From contig NC_079373.1 of NCBI RefSeq assembly GCF_021018895.1, forward strand, positions 6,337,501 through 6,401,500: a DNA stretch of 64,000 nt, in the 5' to 3' direction. The notes below the pieces were generated by a model. The model ran no database searches and was not told the origin of the DNA. It saw nothing but the letters and a program-made list of their open reading frames with translations. The position numbers and the translations under genes were made by a program. Source of the DNA: Seriola aureovittata. Taxonomy: Eukaryota; Chordata; Actinopteri; Carangiformes; Carangidae. This document shows, piece after piece, positions 1-10,580 of this stretch; position 1 is the stretch's first letter; the number at the start of each line of letters is the position of its first letter.

Positions 1-1189
1 AGTGCATGGGCAGCATTAGAATTTGGACGTAACCTTTCTACTCAAGAATATAAATGATCAAAATGAGCCCCCTGTGTTTTTATATTGAAAGTGAAATATT
101 CTAAGTTGCTGTTGTTGCATACATGGGTGGTAATTTCCTCCTCGAGGATCCTAACACTAAAAGCTGTCAATAGTTGAGTTCTGCTTGCTTTGAATGGTCG
201 AAACCTGTAATCAGAAACCTGTCTCCAACTGCCCTGTCTGTACTTTCACTGACAAAAAATTAAATAAATAATAAAATAAAAAACCCTATTTGAATGGCAG
301 TTCGTTAATGCAGTTAAAGTGGTCTAAACTGTAGGTAGGATGGCAGCTTAAATTAGAAAATAAAAGTAGAGATGATGGTGTGATGACAAGAAAAGCTTTC
401 CATTAATTTCATGCTTTCTTACTGATCTCAGTTAACGACCTCCTAACTTGAGCATCTATAAAAGCTGTTAAACAAACACAAAGAGTGTATTGTAGCTCAG
501 GTTGACTGATAGAATGTGTTTGATTTGTACTTTTACTTTTTTTTTTTCTAAAATTCAGATCACAGCAAAACATTGGTAAAAACTGATCATCACAAAAAGA
601 GCTATTCCTGTTCAGTGCTGTATGGTGCTGTGTGGGTGGTAAGTATCCAGGTTCATATATCTTCTTTATGGGACTCACAATCATTTCCCAGCAAGACTTT
701 AAATTGTCAGAAATTTAAAAATGAAGGAATCAGCTGTACCACCTACGTCTCCCCTCCCCCCTCTTCTTCTTCTTCTTCTCATACATTTCCTGAGTAAACT
801 TTAACAAAACCTTGACAGACTCAAGCGTGGTTGAGCCCAGGATGAATAAATTAGAATCAACTCTGTCTCCAAAAAAGCAGCTTCTCCTCTCGGTTTTGTT
901 GACATTTGTGTTTCTGTTGTTCATGTACGTGAACTCTTGAGTTACGTAACTCGTCTCTTCCCACTTCCCCGTTGTGTGACATTAAAAAAAGAAACCGGTG
1001 CTCTTCTGTCTCACAGGTCAGTGCCATTAAAAGCACCGTGCCCACCTGGCAAACAACAGTTTTGAGAGGAAGCTGGCATGCCACACGTTTGTGCTCGCAG
1101 CGTATACAGAGAGCACCCACACATGCTGGAGTGAGTAATCATTCCCTTCCAAGACGTGGTCGTCATTTCTCCGATCACGACAGCAATTG

Positions 1190-1510
1190 TGCACAGCCTT
1201 TAATGCAGCCTTACCCAGACAGGCTCATGATTTTCCTCAAGCCACTCTATGAAATGAGCCGGAGTATGATAAGGCTGATGAATCCTTTCAGCATCTGTTG
1301 ATATAGCCGGTCATGGTGTTTTGAGGGCCATTTTAGATATTATAATCAAGTCGCATCAGATCCATGTGTTCTAAGCATTGTCTTCAGGCATGTTCATTTA
1401 ATGCTGCCATGGGCTTTTAATGAGGGGCACACTGTAGAGAAAGGCAAGTAACAATGTGATTTTAATAGGCTCACTATGGTCCACTGGCAAGGGAAAACAG
1501 TCATTGCATT
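1190..1510. other. Candidate conserved noncoding block (unproven)
   Basis: Unique, non-repetitive, moderately AT-rich sequence with several ATTA/TAAT cores and no microsatellite or transposon signature. This texture is common in vertebrate conserved noncoding elements, but conservation cannot be seen from one genome. Function as an enhancer is inference only. Confidence 0.2.
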
Positions 1511-1805
1511 AGTTCTCTCAGAGCGCATAATTTAAGTAAGCAAGGGGAGCCTGGATGTTGTCTGCTTGTCGGAGTTCAGTCTTCTAGACGGGCTGTGTCG
1601 ACGAGATGACATGTCGTCGTTCAATGTAGATAAGGTGTTTGGAATACATTAACCTTTCCCTCATTTGTTTTGTGTGTGTGTGTACCCTTTTTTTTGTTCC
1701 ACCGTGAAATGAGAGGTCTTTGCTGCCACGGGGCAAATCGGAGCTCACATGGGGCTCACGAGGCGGAGGCATGTGGCACCTGAACATTAGCCTTCAATTG
1801 AAATG

Positions 1806-1890
1806 AGAAAAGATGAGGGGAGAGGAGCGAGGGGTGGGGGTGGGGGGCAGACAAGAGATGGAAGAGAGGATGAGGAGGGGAGGGGGGGTC
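1806..1890 (+). other. Purine-rich, G-rich tract with G-quadruplex potential
   Basis: The plus strand is nearly all purine for about 85 bases. At 1,831-1,847 three adjacent runs of four, five and six G are split by single T residues, with more G-runs on either side. This could form a G-quadruplex or a purine-strand triplex. No associated gene is visible. Confidence 0.5.
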
Positions 1891-4149
1891 AGGACAGCAG
1901 CGCTCTGTTCGGGATTTAGGTAACAGCTATTTCTTGTCTCCCTTGCTCATTCTATCTTTTTCATTCTCTCGCGCTGCCGTCTCCGGCCGTTAAAGCTCGG
2001 TACCTCAGGCACTGCAATTATTGATACGGTAAAGATGAAAGGTCACAACTGTTAGCGGAGGAGAAGGAAGTGACAAAATGAGGAGGGAGGACATTCCAAC
2101 TTCCTAAAGTGGCCAGGCATAGAGGAGGAAAATAATGTAATAAAAGTCCCGCTTATTGACTATGTAAAACGATGGTTCCTGACCTTTTTCCTTTATTGCT
2201 GCCCAAAACTCTAACCACTATTGTGAAAGGTATATTTTTCCCTCTATTGGAGACTTCTAAAGCTGCAGTACCAAAAACAGCAATGTTGTGTTCTTTCAAC
2301 CAAACCCTCTGAATCAGCGCCAAACCAGTGAAGGTGACCTGTAGCTGACATAAACAACCAATCTGCCCTGGTGGCCAACCACGGTACTACAACAAAAAAT
2401 CCCAAGTGCAACCCAAAAAGCATTTTCCCCTATAGATGACAGTACCTTATAATAGAGACATTTTAAAAGCATTGGCAGCACTTTTGAACTGACAACCAGA
2501 TAAATTCTTGGGTTTGTTATGAATTTTTAAACCATAAAGGTTTTATGTTCCTAAAACTTTCCTAGAGCCTACAAAAACAATTTTCATGTGCATGACATAA
2601 TCCCAGTGGATTGAGCAGGACTGAACAACAGGGCCGGGTAGACAAACACTAATGTGCATGTGTAACAGGCCAAGATGTTCTGTATTTCCATATTGTCAGT
2701 TTCTGAGGTCAGAGCATCTGGAACAAGACAAACGGAAACTCATAAGCAAACAAACCAAAAAGTAGCATATTCAACTAAAGACAACCAGACGGGAGAGAGC
2801 ACACATCCCAAAAAACTATTACAGGTGCTGGATCAACCACAGACAAAAGACAGGCAGCAACAGATATTTATGTTTTTCTCTTTGAAGTGCTTTTATTGAG
2901 ATGCGACACCAATTGGCTTAAGTGTAGGATCAGATTGATTTTTAATTCTACATATCACAACCATTTCAGTAATGACTTTGTGTATATACAGTGCATTACC
3001 TGACCTGCGCTATGATGATTACTTGACAAAGCTGAATGAAGATTTCTGTGAGATGAAGCCATTAAGTTTACACTGAGCAATCAATAGAGAGTTTGGGTCT
3101 TTTGTCTGATTTCCACCTTAATACTCTGTTAATAAGATTAATTTTTAAAATATCACAACAGATTAAATACTGACACCATGACACATTGTAGATCAATGAA
3201 CCTTTTCTATTTCATTGAGAAATTTAGCTTTATTCCAAACAATTTGCATGAAAGCTATTTTGGGCGCGGCCACTAGATGGTATTACAGAGAACGTGTCCT
3301 CTGTCCTGTTCCCTGTTGGCTTTAATATCCAGCTCTTAGCTGCTTTGTGAAGAGGCAATATGCGGTATTGTGATGCAAAGTACCGTAATTATGGTCATTA
3401 TTATGGCCATTTGCTTTTTTGGCATAGGAACGGCGCTCATTAGCCTTTATGACTGAAATATCTTGTGCTGCTGGTCACTGCACTCCATCAGTGACCAGCT
3501 GAAAAAGTGCATGAGTATGTGTGTTGGGAGAGGCTGTGATACATTATAGTACATGCATCACATCAGATGTACTTATTTGTATTCTTTTAGCTGCTCCCTC
3601 ACTCCCCATCGAGTGTTATGCAGCGTCCCCACAGACTCCTGAGAGTTCCCTTTGAGAGCAAAGACACAGGAGACAGACAAGGTGAGAGCGTGAGTGAATG
3701 AGGAGATGGGAGGAGGAAAGAATGGATTTGGGCTGTAACTGCCCAGGCAATTGGGTTGAAAAGGGAAGATGAAAGACAGGAACTGCAGGCAGAGAAATAA
3801 GCAGAAACACCATCAGAGCATAAGAGACGGCAAATGAGGAAATTGGAGGGAAAGTAAAATTAAGCAGAGAGATGCTGAAGGGGGGAAGAGAAAGGAGAAA
3901 GGGAGCTGGGGAGATCTATATGCCAGGGGAAGAGTGCTGTATTTCAGGCCCAGTGCCTTTGTGCCATTTGAATCACTGCAGGTTTCTCATGCCCTAGGCT
4001 CTTCTATATAAAGCTCAGACAGCTGCTGGATTTTCCACATTACTTGCCATGGAATTGGATTAATACAATGTCCGTCCATGTTTTCACCGTCATCAGCCGG
4101 CATCCGGAGGGACCTGCTCTCACAGGTCGCTGGCCACCTGTCTCCTTCT

Positions 4150-4310
4150 GCTCATTGTTATGGGGGGGCATTAGCCGGTATGGGAATGTATGGCACACTG
4201 CATGCAGAACAGCACATCATTAGGAAACAAGTTTGTCATTCAACTGTGCGTCCTGCCGAAGGCTAAAGGCCAAATGCATAGTAATTATAAATGCACCTCC
4301 TGTTGAAACA
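4150..4310. other. Candidate conserved noncoding block (unproven)
   Basis: Unique sequence with mixed composition and homeobox-type AATTA/TAAT cores near its 3' part. It has no repeat signature and no coherent reading frame. It is listed only because its texture resembles conserved noncoding DNA. Confidence 0.18.
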
Positions 4311-4499
4311 CTGTCACCACAATGCTGCTTTTGTCTACATTGCAGGTTCACTGAATTGTAAGTTGCTTATTTTTGGTAGAATACGTGAAGGTAGCATCAG
4401 TGACTGTATGGGTTTTGAACTGATGCTTTGGCTGCAGAGTTTGAATTAATATCACTGAACAAAATCTATACACTGCATGGTTAAGAGTAGGAACGAGAA

Positions 4500-4967
4500 C
4501 AAGGTATGTGGACACCCAAACAGCACACCTTTGTGATTGATGAACGTTTCATTCCAAAGCCGTGGGTCATATTATGTGGCTGTAACAGCCTCGACTCCAT
4601 TGGGATGACTTTGCATAAAATTTTGGAACCTGGCTGCAGGGGTTTGCTCCCATTCAACCACAAGAGCATTAGTGAGATGGCCCAGTGATGGTGCATGATA
4701 AGACCTGGCTCGTGGTCGGATTTCCAATTCATCCCAAAGGTGTCGGCTGGGATTGAGGTCAGGGCTCTGTGCAGGCTGGTCGAGTTCTTCCACGTCAAAC
4801 TCGTAAAACTATTTCTTTCTGTTTTTGTGCACAGGGGCATTGTCATGTCAAAAATAGGAAAAGAGCCTCCCCTGAACTGTTCCATTACAACAGCCCCAGG
4901 AAAAAAAAGTTTGTGGAGAGGGTCTCCATTTATTTTTTTTGTGTACTTTTTGGTCATATAGTGTATT
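4500..4967 (-). mobile_element. Tc1-type transposon relic, C-terminal transposase part
   Basis: Read on the minus strand, about 4,570-4,795 encodes the end of a Tc1-type transposase. It contains PAQSPDLNP, the motif around the last part of the DDE/D catalytic triad, then HLWDELE and a tail like the usual C-terminus of the family. The N-terminal DNA-binding domain and the first catalytic aspartates are missing or unreadable. The upper boundary near 4,950-4,967 reads like a terminal inverted repeat (TTTTTGGTCATATAGTGTA on the plus strand). The lower boundary near 4,505 keeps only the inner TIR part (TATGTGGACACCC). Frame changes show it is dead. This is an internally deleted copy of about 0.47 kb. 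Confidence 0.8.
4570..4795 (-). pseudogene. Tc1-type transposase C-terminal fragment
   Basis: About 73 codons stay open on the minus strand. PAQSPDLNP is followed at the usual distance by LWDELE, matching the region around the third catalytic acidic residue of Tc1-family DD34E transposases. A full transposase is about 340 residues, so only the last fifth is present. The upstream part is in a different frame and too decayed to read. Not functional. Confidence 0.8.
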
Positions 4968-6297
4968 TTCTTTTCACATGAAAAATGTGTATTTAGCCAC
5001 AACTGAAAATGCTCAATAATTAATTCTAAAGCAGACGTAAAAACATCTGGAATCCAGACATGGATACATCTCATTTCAGCTCATAAGCAGTAATTTTTTT
5101 TTTTTTTTCTATCACTGGCAAAAGAAGCACTGAGTGATAACCTGTATTACCGCGCTGCTATCATCTATCTTTGCAAGATTTGCAAAGGTCTTTTATCTTG
5201 AATCAAACAGTATAAAAGAAGCGGTCCACAAAAAGCCATGATTTTTTCAAGTTATTATGGATCTGGCAAACGTTGAAAGCCTGCCATTTTAACAACCTTC
5301 CCTTACTTCCTCCCATTACAAGTTTGATGTATCAAGATTTCTGACCAGGGTCACATTATACAGCTCACATCAAGGCAGCCTCGAGCGTCTGCAACACACC
5401 TAAGCTACCGCATTTCCGTCATCTCTTTCCTCGTATGTACTGTCTCGCACCAGCTGGAGTATCTCCAGTGCACTTTTATGAATCGTTTGATGGAAGCACT
5501 CCTTATAAAATGCTAACGGGGAATTGGCAGAAACTCATAAACGTCTAATCAGTGAGGGATCTTATCTTTTATGATGACGGCGTTGAGGTGCACACACTGG
5601 TACACACAAGACACACATGAATTCACAAGGATGCATACTTTCCCCTTTTCTCTCTCTCTCTCTCTCTCTCTCGCTCACATTCTAGCACTACTTCTTCACT
5701 TCTACTAAAAATTCTGGACCACAGGCACGACATCTGCTGAACTCCAGAGAGACCACCAATATCATTTTCACGCTTCCTCTCTGTCCCTCTCGGGGATCGC
5801 GAACTGGGGTAGACAGCATATGAAGCAAAGTAAAGCATTATGGCTTTTTTGTCAATCTGGCGGTTTCTGCTGCTTTCACTGTATCCCTGGGTGTTTGCAT
5901 AGCCTTGAGACATCCTTCAGCCTCGTGGTTTATCAGCTCCAGGAGGTATTTCTTAAAAAAGGGTGTGGGGGGGGGAACTTTGGCACTTCAATTTGCTCCA
6001 TCTTTTCCTGGGTGCTGGAGTTGTGAAAGCCTGATAGGAAAACATTCTTTACATTCTATAATGGCTTTCTCAGAAGACCCCGGTCGTTGCTTTTGGACAA
6101 ACAAAATCTCAAATAACCTCAACCCTATCAGTGGCAACCAGATGATCACCACGGAGACCAGCTCTCTCAGCTGAGCTCAACGGGAAAAGATTGGCCACGT
6201 GGCTCATATCACTGACAAATGCAGGGTAGAGTTACGGCACATTCTCGTGTGCATGCAGTTGAGCTTTGGGCTTGAACTGTATTAACGCATACAAGTA
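4968..6297. other. Intergenic sequence
   Basis: No gene recognised. It holds a poly-T run near 5,095-5,108, a TC microsatellite at 5,650-5,672 and a short G-run near 5,968. Reading frames of 60-100 codons are low-complexity or lack protein-like features. Confidence 0.6.
5650..5672. repeat. (TC)n microsatellite
   Basis: Uninterrupted TC dinucleotides for about 23 bases, followed by one interrupted unit. Visible directly. It produces an artefactual Glu/Arg-rich frame on the minus strand. Confidence 0.95.
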
Positions 6298-6542
6298 CAT
6301 CCATCCATCCATGCATTATCTATACTGCTCATCCTTATAGGGTCACGGGGGAGATGGAGCCAATCCCAGCTGACATTGGGCGAGGGCGGGGTACACCGCG
6401 GACAGGTCGCCAATCCATCACAGACTGCTGACATACAGAGACAAACAACCAGTCACGCTCACATTCACACCTATAGTGCATGTTTTTGGACCCGGGGAGG
6501 ACATGCAAACTCCACACAGAAAGGCCCCAGGCCCAGAATATC
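6298..6542 (-). repeat. SINE-type dispersed repeat with (ATCC)n end
   Basis: The low end has CATCC tandem units followed by GCATTATCTATACTGCTCAT, the typical 3' end of a very common fish retroposon seen in reverse complement. Further in are the familiar stretches around GGTCGCCAATCCATCACAGA and ACTCCACACAGAAAGGCCCC. Against the usual family arrangement the middle part is deleted near 6,475-6,495, and the tRNA-like head is absent. A second partial copy carrying the head lies at 9,299-9,402. Assignment is from memory of the repeat pattern. Confidence 0.75.
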
Positions 6543-6639
6543 TTCAGAAATAAATGCAAATGAACCAATTTTGTAGAACCAGAATATTTTAATAAAATGT
6601 CCAAAGCTACTAAACAAAAGGAAAAAAATAAATAAACAA

Positions 6640-7330
6640 AATGCATAATAACATTTGGTTGCAGAAGATCTGGCTATAATGACAACCTCTAAACGCTTCT
6701 TGTAGCCATATAGACGCTTCTTGCACCTGTCTGCAGGTAGCTTCTGCCACTCTTTCACTATTATGCATTCAAGCACTTTAAAGTTTGCAGGATTTATTTT
6801 GCAATGGCAGATTTCACCTCTCTCCTAATGTTTTCAATGGGATCAGGACTCATTGTTGGATGTGATGTGAGCTTTGGGTCGTTGTCCTGCTGAAACACCC
6901 AAGACCTTCGCCTCAAACCGTGTCTTCTGACACTGGGGAACACATGTTTCTCTGATGAAAAAGCCTCAATAATCTTCTGATTTCATCATTCCTTTGACAC
7001 AGTCAATGCCTCCAGTGCCAGAGGCAGCAAAGCAGCCCCCACAGCACGATAGGACCTCCACCTGATACATGCATTCCCAAAGAGTTTGGTTTCATCTGTC
7101 CATAGAGAAGACTGTGGTTTATCTAAAAAAAAAGTTTTTGCAATCATTTGTCTTGTGTTTTTGTGCCTTTCTTTCAACAGTGGTGTCCACCTTGGCCTTC
7201 ACCCACGGAGCCCTGTTTGGTTTAGTTTGTGGTGTATGCACTGAAACCACAACTCCATTTTGCTCCAGGCCAGCCTGAAGCTGATGTTTTATGTGGTGTG
7301 TTTTTCCACAATCCACACCAACCACCTGCC
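6640..7330 (-). mobile_element. Tc1-type transposon relic, second copy
   Basis: The minus strand carries ordered Tc1-transposase pieces in several frames. LWTDETKLFG (first catalytic aspartate region) is near 7,070-7,110. WVFQQDNDPK (second catalytic aspartate region) is near 6,865-6,900. A shortened SPDPIEN block is near 6,825-6,850, and a C-terminal stretch with EWQKLPADRCKK and YGYKKRLE lies near 6,680-6,760. Frame changes, an in-frame stop between pieces and missing spans mark it as dead. It differs in sequence from the 4.5-kb copy, so it is probably a different Tc1 subfamily. A SINE-type fragment lies immediately below it. Confidence 0.85.
6678..7110 (-). pseudogene. Tc1-type transposase, frameshifted, DDE segments
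   Basis: Parts of all three catalytic regions are recognisable in order on the minus strand: WTDET, QQDNDPK and SPDPIEN. Family transposases are about 340 residues. Here the region between the second and third blocks is shortened to about a dozen residues, so the catalytic domain cannot fold normally. The usual NPIE context also has a lost asparagine (SPDPIEN rather than SPDLNPIEN). Confidence 0.85.
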
Positions 7331-9290
7331 TTCACTCTACATGAAATGTTCCTTGGTATTAATTCAATATTAATATTACAATGATACAAAAGAATAAGAA
7401 ATAATGTTAATCTTTTCAGACTGTTGCTTCATCATAAATGCACAACTCAGTCGCAACAACAGCAGTGATGTTACAGCTAGCTCTAGCTTACCATTTTGGC
7501 CATGTTTTGGATGGTTGTTGAGGGTAAACATATGGAATAATATGTAATATATAAAAAAAGAGGTCATTATAAAAGCAGGTTGATAAATGAGCAGCAGACT
7601 ATACCGAGAAACCAAACAGTGCAACAGCCTTGGGCGCAGAATGGGTTCGGGTGGGGCTGTGCGGTCCTCTACTACCACCCAATACATTCTCAGTATGTCA
7701 TTACAAACAAGCCAAAGCATTTTCCGTCTGTATTCATGAGGCTGTGAATATTGTAAAACTGAAACGAAGCTGCTCCAGATTCACAAACAGTTAATCTGGA
7801 GGATCAGGTATAGTAGAATTATGGTACCCCACAAAAGCTTGGTAACTTACTAGATCATATTATTGAATGATGATCTATTTTTCCTCAACATTTAAAATCA
7901 TCAGTTGTACTAGGAACCAATGATGTAGTGAAATAAAAGGAAATTGATTACAAAATATTGCCTTCTTCTTCCCCAAATACATTTTCTCTTCAGATTTCTT
8001 GCATGTGTAATTAAAAGCCTGAGACTTGAACACTAGCAGTCACAGCCCTGACACAGATTAGCTCTTTGACATCACATTGCTAGTGCAGTGTCAGTGTCGC
8101 AGCCACTGGTCTGTCTATGAGGAAAGGTCAGATAATTATGTGTCGTGTCCTGACCGGTGTCATGTCCTATGCAAATGAAAGTCTTACACAATTAAGATTG
8201 TTTCTCTATTCTCTGTTTTGGTAGCCGGGCTGGTGTTGCGTGAGTTTTAGGGCACGTGAGACCCTCCCCACATTTGTAAACACACAGGCACCGCCCACAG
8301 GTGAGATGCAGTACACCGTATATATAAAAACTTATATTCATATTTGTATATGTACTGGCGTTTTCAGATTGTGAGTATTAAGTGCCAATCTAACACTACA
8401 GCCCAAAAATCTATAACAGAGGTTTTGTAATGTTTCCCTATGAGTTTCTAATTTATTACTCAAGCCCAGTGAAACATGTATGTCTTATTATCTCTCATTG
8501 ATTAATCTGGTTCATCTTACACTCTGTCAATACAAGTTCAACTTCTCTAGTGCATCATTGATTTAGTCATTACACATTTTATCATTACACAACTGTGGGT
8601 GCTCAATACAAAGCAATTTTGAACTCCTGTTGAACAAAAGGCCTACATGAGCGATTTCAGTCATTGACAGATGTTACAACCTTAAACTGCTCAGCTGTTG
8701 CTCTAAAAACTAATAACTTCACCTTCAGATTCAAGATCATATTTATTAAACATGTCCAAAGTCCAAAAGAAGCAAATGTTTAGATTATGATATGATTAAA
8801 CTGCACAAACCCAGTCTATTCATGCCGTGTGCTGGTAAAAGTCTAAAAAAAATAGAAAAAACAACAATGGTTGTTTGTCATTTCTGGTTGAGGGATCCCT
8901 GCATCAGTCGATCATTGCTGAACCATGGCAGAACCAATAGTGTTTTTTTTTTTTTTTTTATAAATATGACAAAAGAGGCATTGCTGACTGCCAGTGGATC
9001 TGTTGGTTGTTTGGGGATGCTTGCCATGTTCAGTGTCAGTAGGACATCACAAATATCCAGTTTACTCAAACTTTCCCTTGTGCTTGTATATGCTCTATTT
9101 ACCCGCAGTACGTTTTTCTATTGGGGATGGAAATTATCCCAAATTATTTTGGGTAGATGTCAAGGAGACACAAGGACAGGGCAGCAGCTCCTCACAAGAC
9201 AAACACGGGGAGCCAAAAACACACACATATCTGTGCAGGCAATTCAATGCCTCTGATCCATCTCACTTACTGGTCTTTTACTGGTGGGAC
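7331..9290. other. Intergenic sequence
   Basis: AT-rich unique sequence without a recognisable gene. A poly-T run lies at about 8,942-8,959. Open frames up to 154 codons near 8.8-9.3 kb run through this poly-T and have no domain-like features. Nothing else identified. Confidence 0.6.
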
Positions 9291-9298
9291 GAAAACCT

Positions 9299-9402
9299 AC
9301 ATGAACAGAGGGCGAACATGAAACTGTCCACACAGATACAAGAAGTGAACCTTGTTGCTTTGAAATGACAGTGCTAACCACTCAGCCACTATGCCACCTA
9401 CA
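9299..9402 (-). repeat. tRNA-headed SINE fragment
   Basis: In reverse complement the upper end reads like a tRNA-derived promoter head, with TGGCTGAGTGGTTAGCAC acting as an A-box region. A decayed B-box area and a CTGTGTGGACAGTTTCATG stretch typical of the same fish retroposon follow. It is the head portion of the family whose tail lies at 6,298-6,542. The two pieces are about 3 kb apart and overlap only in part, so they are separate truncated insertions. Confidence 0.65.
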
Positions 9403-9945
9403 TACTGGCGGCGAGGATGTGAACGCTTGGCAGAAAATCTGTCACGTTCAGACTGAAAGGGTAAATGTTTTTCAGGCAAGCAGAGCCATCTGGTGTGTGG
9501 TGGAGACACCAGCTGGAGGGAGGTAGGAAGACCGGTTCAACGTGAGAAAATGGCAGGAGTGAGAGGGTGAGTGCTCTGAATCAGGTGATGTCTCACGAAC
9601 GGAGCGAGAGGTCCGCTGATTCACTGCGGTAGTGGATGGCACCTGCTCACTGCCAATGATCTGATCTCCTGTTGGGAGGAGAATGACATCAAACACAAAT
9701 GTAACTCAACTTGTAGAAATCTGTTTTTTTTCTTCTTTTTTTTTCTTCAGTATGTGTTTCTCTAAGTGCTAGGGCCTCGAGTGTCTGTAATACCATTCAT
9801 TTTCTTATTAGCCTTTATGATAAAAAGGGATCTATGGAATCTTTTCCTATGGATACTGTTTCTAATTTATATTCTATTCTGTTTTGTATTTTTTCTATTT
9901 GTTAAATTCTGCATTTGCCTTTCAAACAAAATTCATTTAAAATAC

Positions 9946-9990
9946 AGTCAAAGGTTTGGACACACTTTCCCATTCAAGTGACTGGGAATT
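9946..9990 (+). repeat. Lone Tc1-type terminal inverted repeat
   Basis: ACAGTCAAAGGTTTGGACAC followed by CCCATTCAAGTGACTGGG matches a terminal inverted repeat common in fish Tc1-type elements. No matching opposite end is visible within 2 kb, and no transposase frame follows, so it is a lone end. Related lone ends occur at about 41,307-41,352 and 56,750-56,802. Confidence 0.65.
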
Positions 9991-10391
9991 GTGAATCTTA
10001 CCAGAGCTAACAGAGCTAACATAGCAAATAGCCTAATTAGCATCATAAGATATTGAACAGTAACCTATTGTTCATTCTTAAAAAGGTATTTTCGTTTGCT
10101 ACTTCTAAGGAAAAGATTTGAGTGTTGATTATAAGACTGAAGACACACTCCATTTTATCTTGAAAAGGTGGATACTACTATACTTATTGACCAACCATGA
10201 GGTACACCCAACAATTTAGAGACAAGGATGTTTTACTTTGAAAAGAAGGAAGACCACATACAAGTGAAAAGTTGACTTAATAAACACAGTGAAAGTGTTT
10301 TTTCTTCTCCTACCGCAACTCATTCTGGTATGACTAATGTTAGTAAATGTAAGCAAACTTCAGGTGTACATTGTTTCCTTGAAGTTATTGT

Positions 10392-10580
10392 TTGGGCATT
10401 TTATGCCTTTATTTGACAGGACAGTGTAGAGAGACAGGAAATTGAGGGACAGAGAGAAGAGGAATGACATGCAGCAAAGGGTCTGGCCAGTCGGGAGCTG
10501 CACCGGGGATTCGCTGCTCAGAGAATATGCGTTCTCGTGGATTGCGACCTAACCACTCGACTACCAGGTTGCCCCAGGTA
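10392..10580 (-). repeat. tRNA-derived SINE
   Basis: Read on the minus strand it begins with a tRNA-like head (CTGGTAGTCGAGTGGTTAGG as an A-box region), then a decayed B-box near GCGAATCCCCGG. The body contains CCCTTTGCTGCATGTCATTC and CTGTCTCTCTACACTGTCCT, and it ends in AATAAAGGCATAAAA. This order of head, body and AATAAAGGC tail is a common fish SINE. About 190 bases, so close to full length. Clear target-site duplications were not confirmed. Confidence 0.75.

Larger units (their letters stand above)
1..4490. other. Intergenic sequence, no gene recognised
   Basis: No frame here resembles a protein I know; the longest open frames are about 110 codons and lack domain-like composition. Visible items are a short TTC run near 763-780, a purine-rich stretch with G-runs at about 1,800-1,890, a second purine-rich stretch at about 3,640-3,930, and two unique AT-rich blocks (1,190-1,510 and 4,150-4,310). 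Nothing resembles a splice-bounded exon. Confidence 0.6.

Noticed and set aside
4481..5074. 197-codon minus-strand frame
   Set aside because: Covers the Tc1-type relic but mostly in the wrong frame; the transposase motif is in the other frame at 4,570-4,795.
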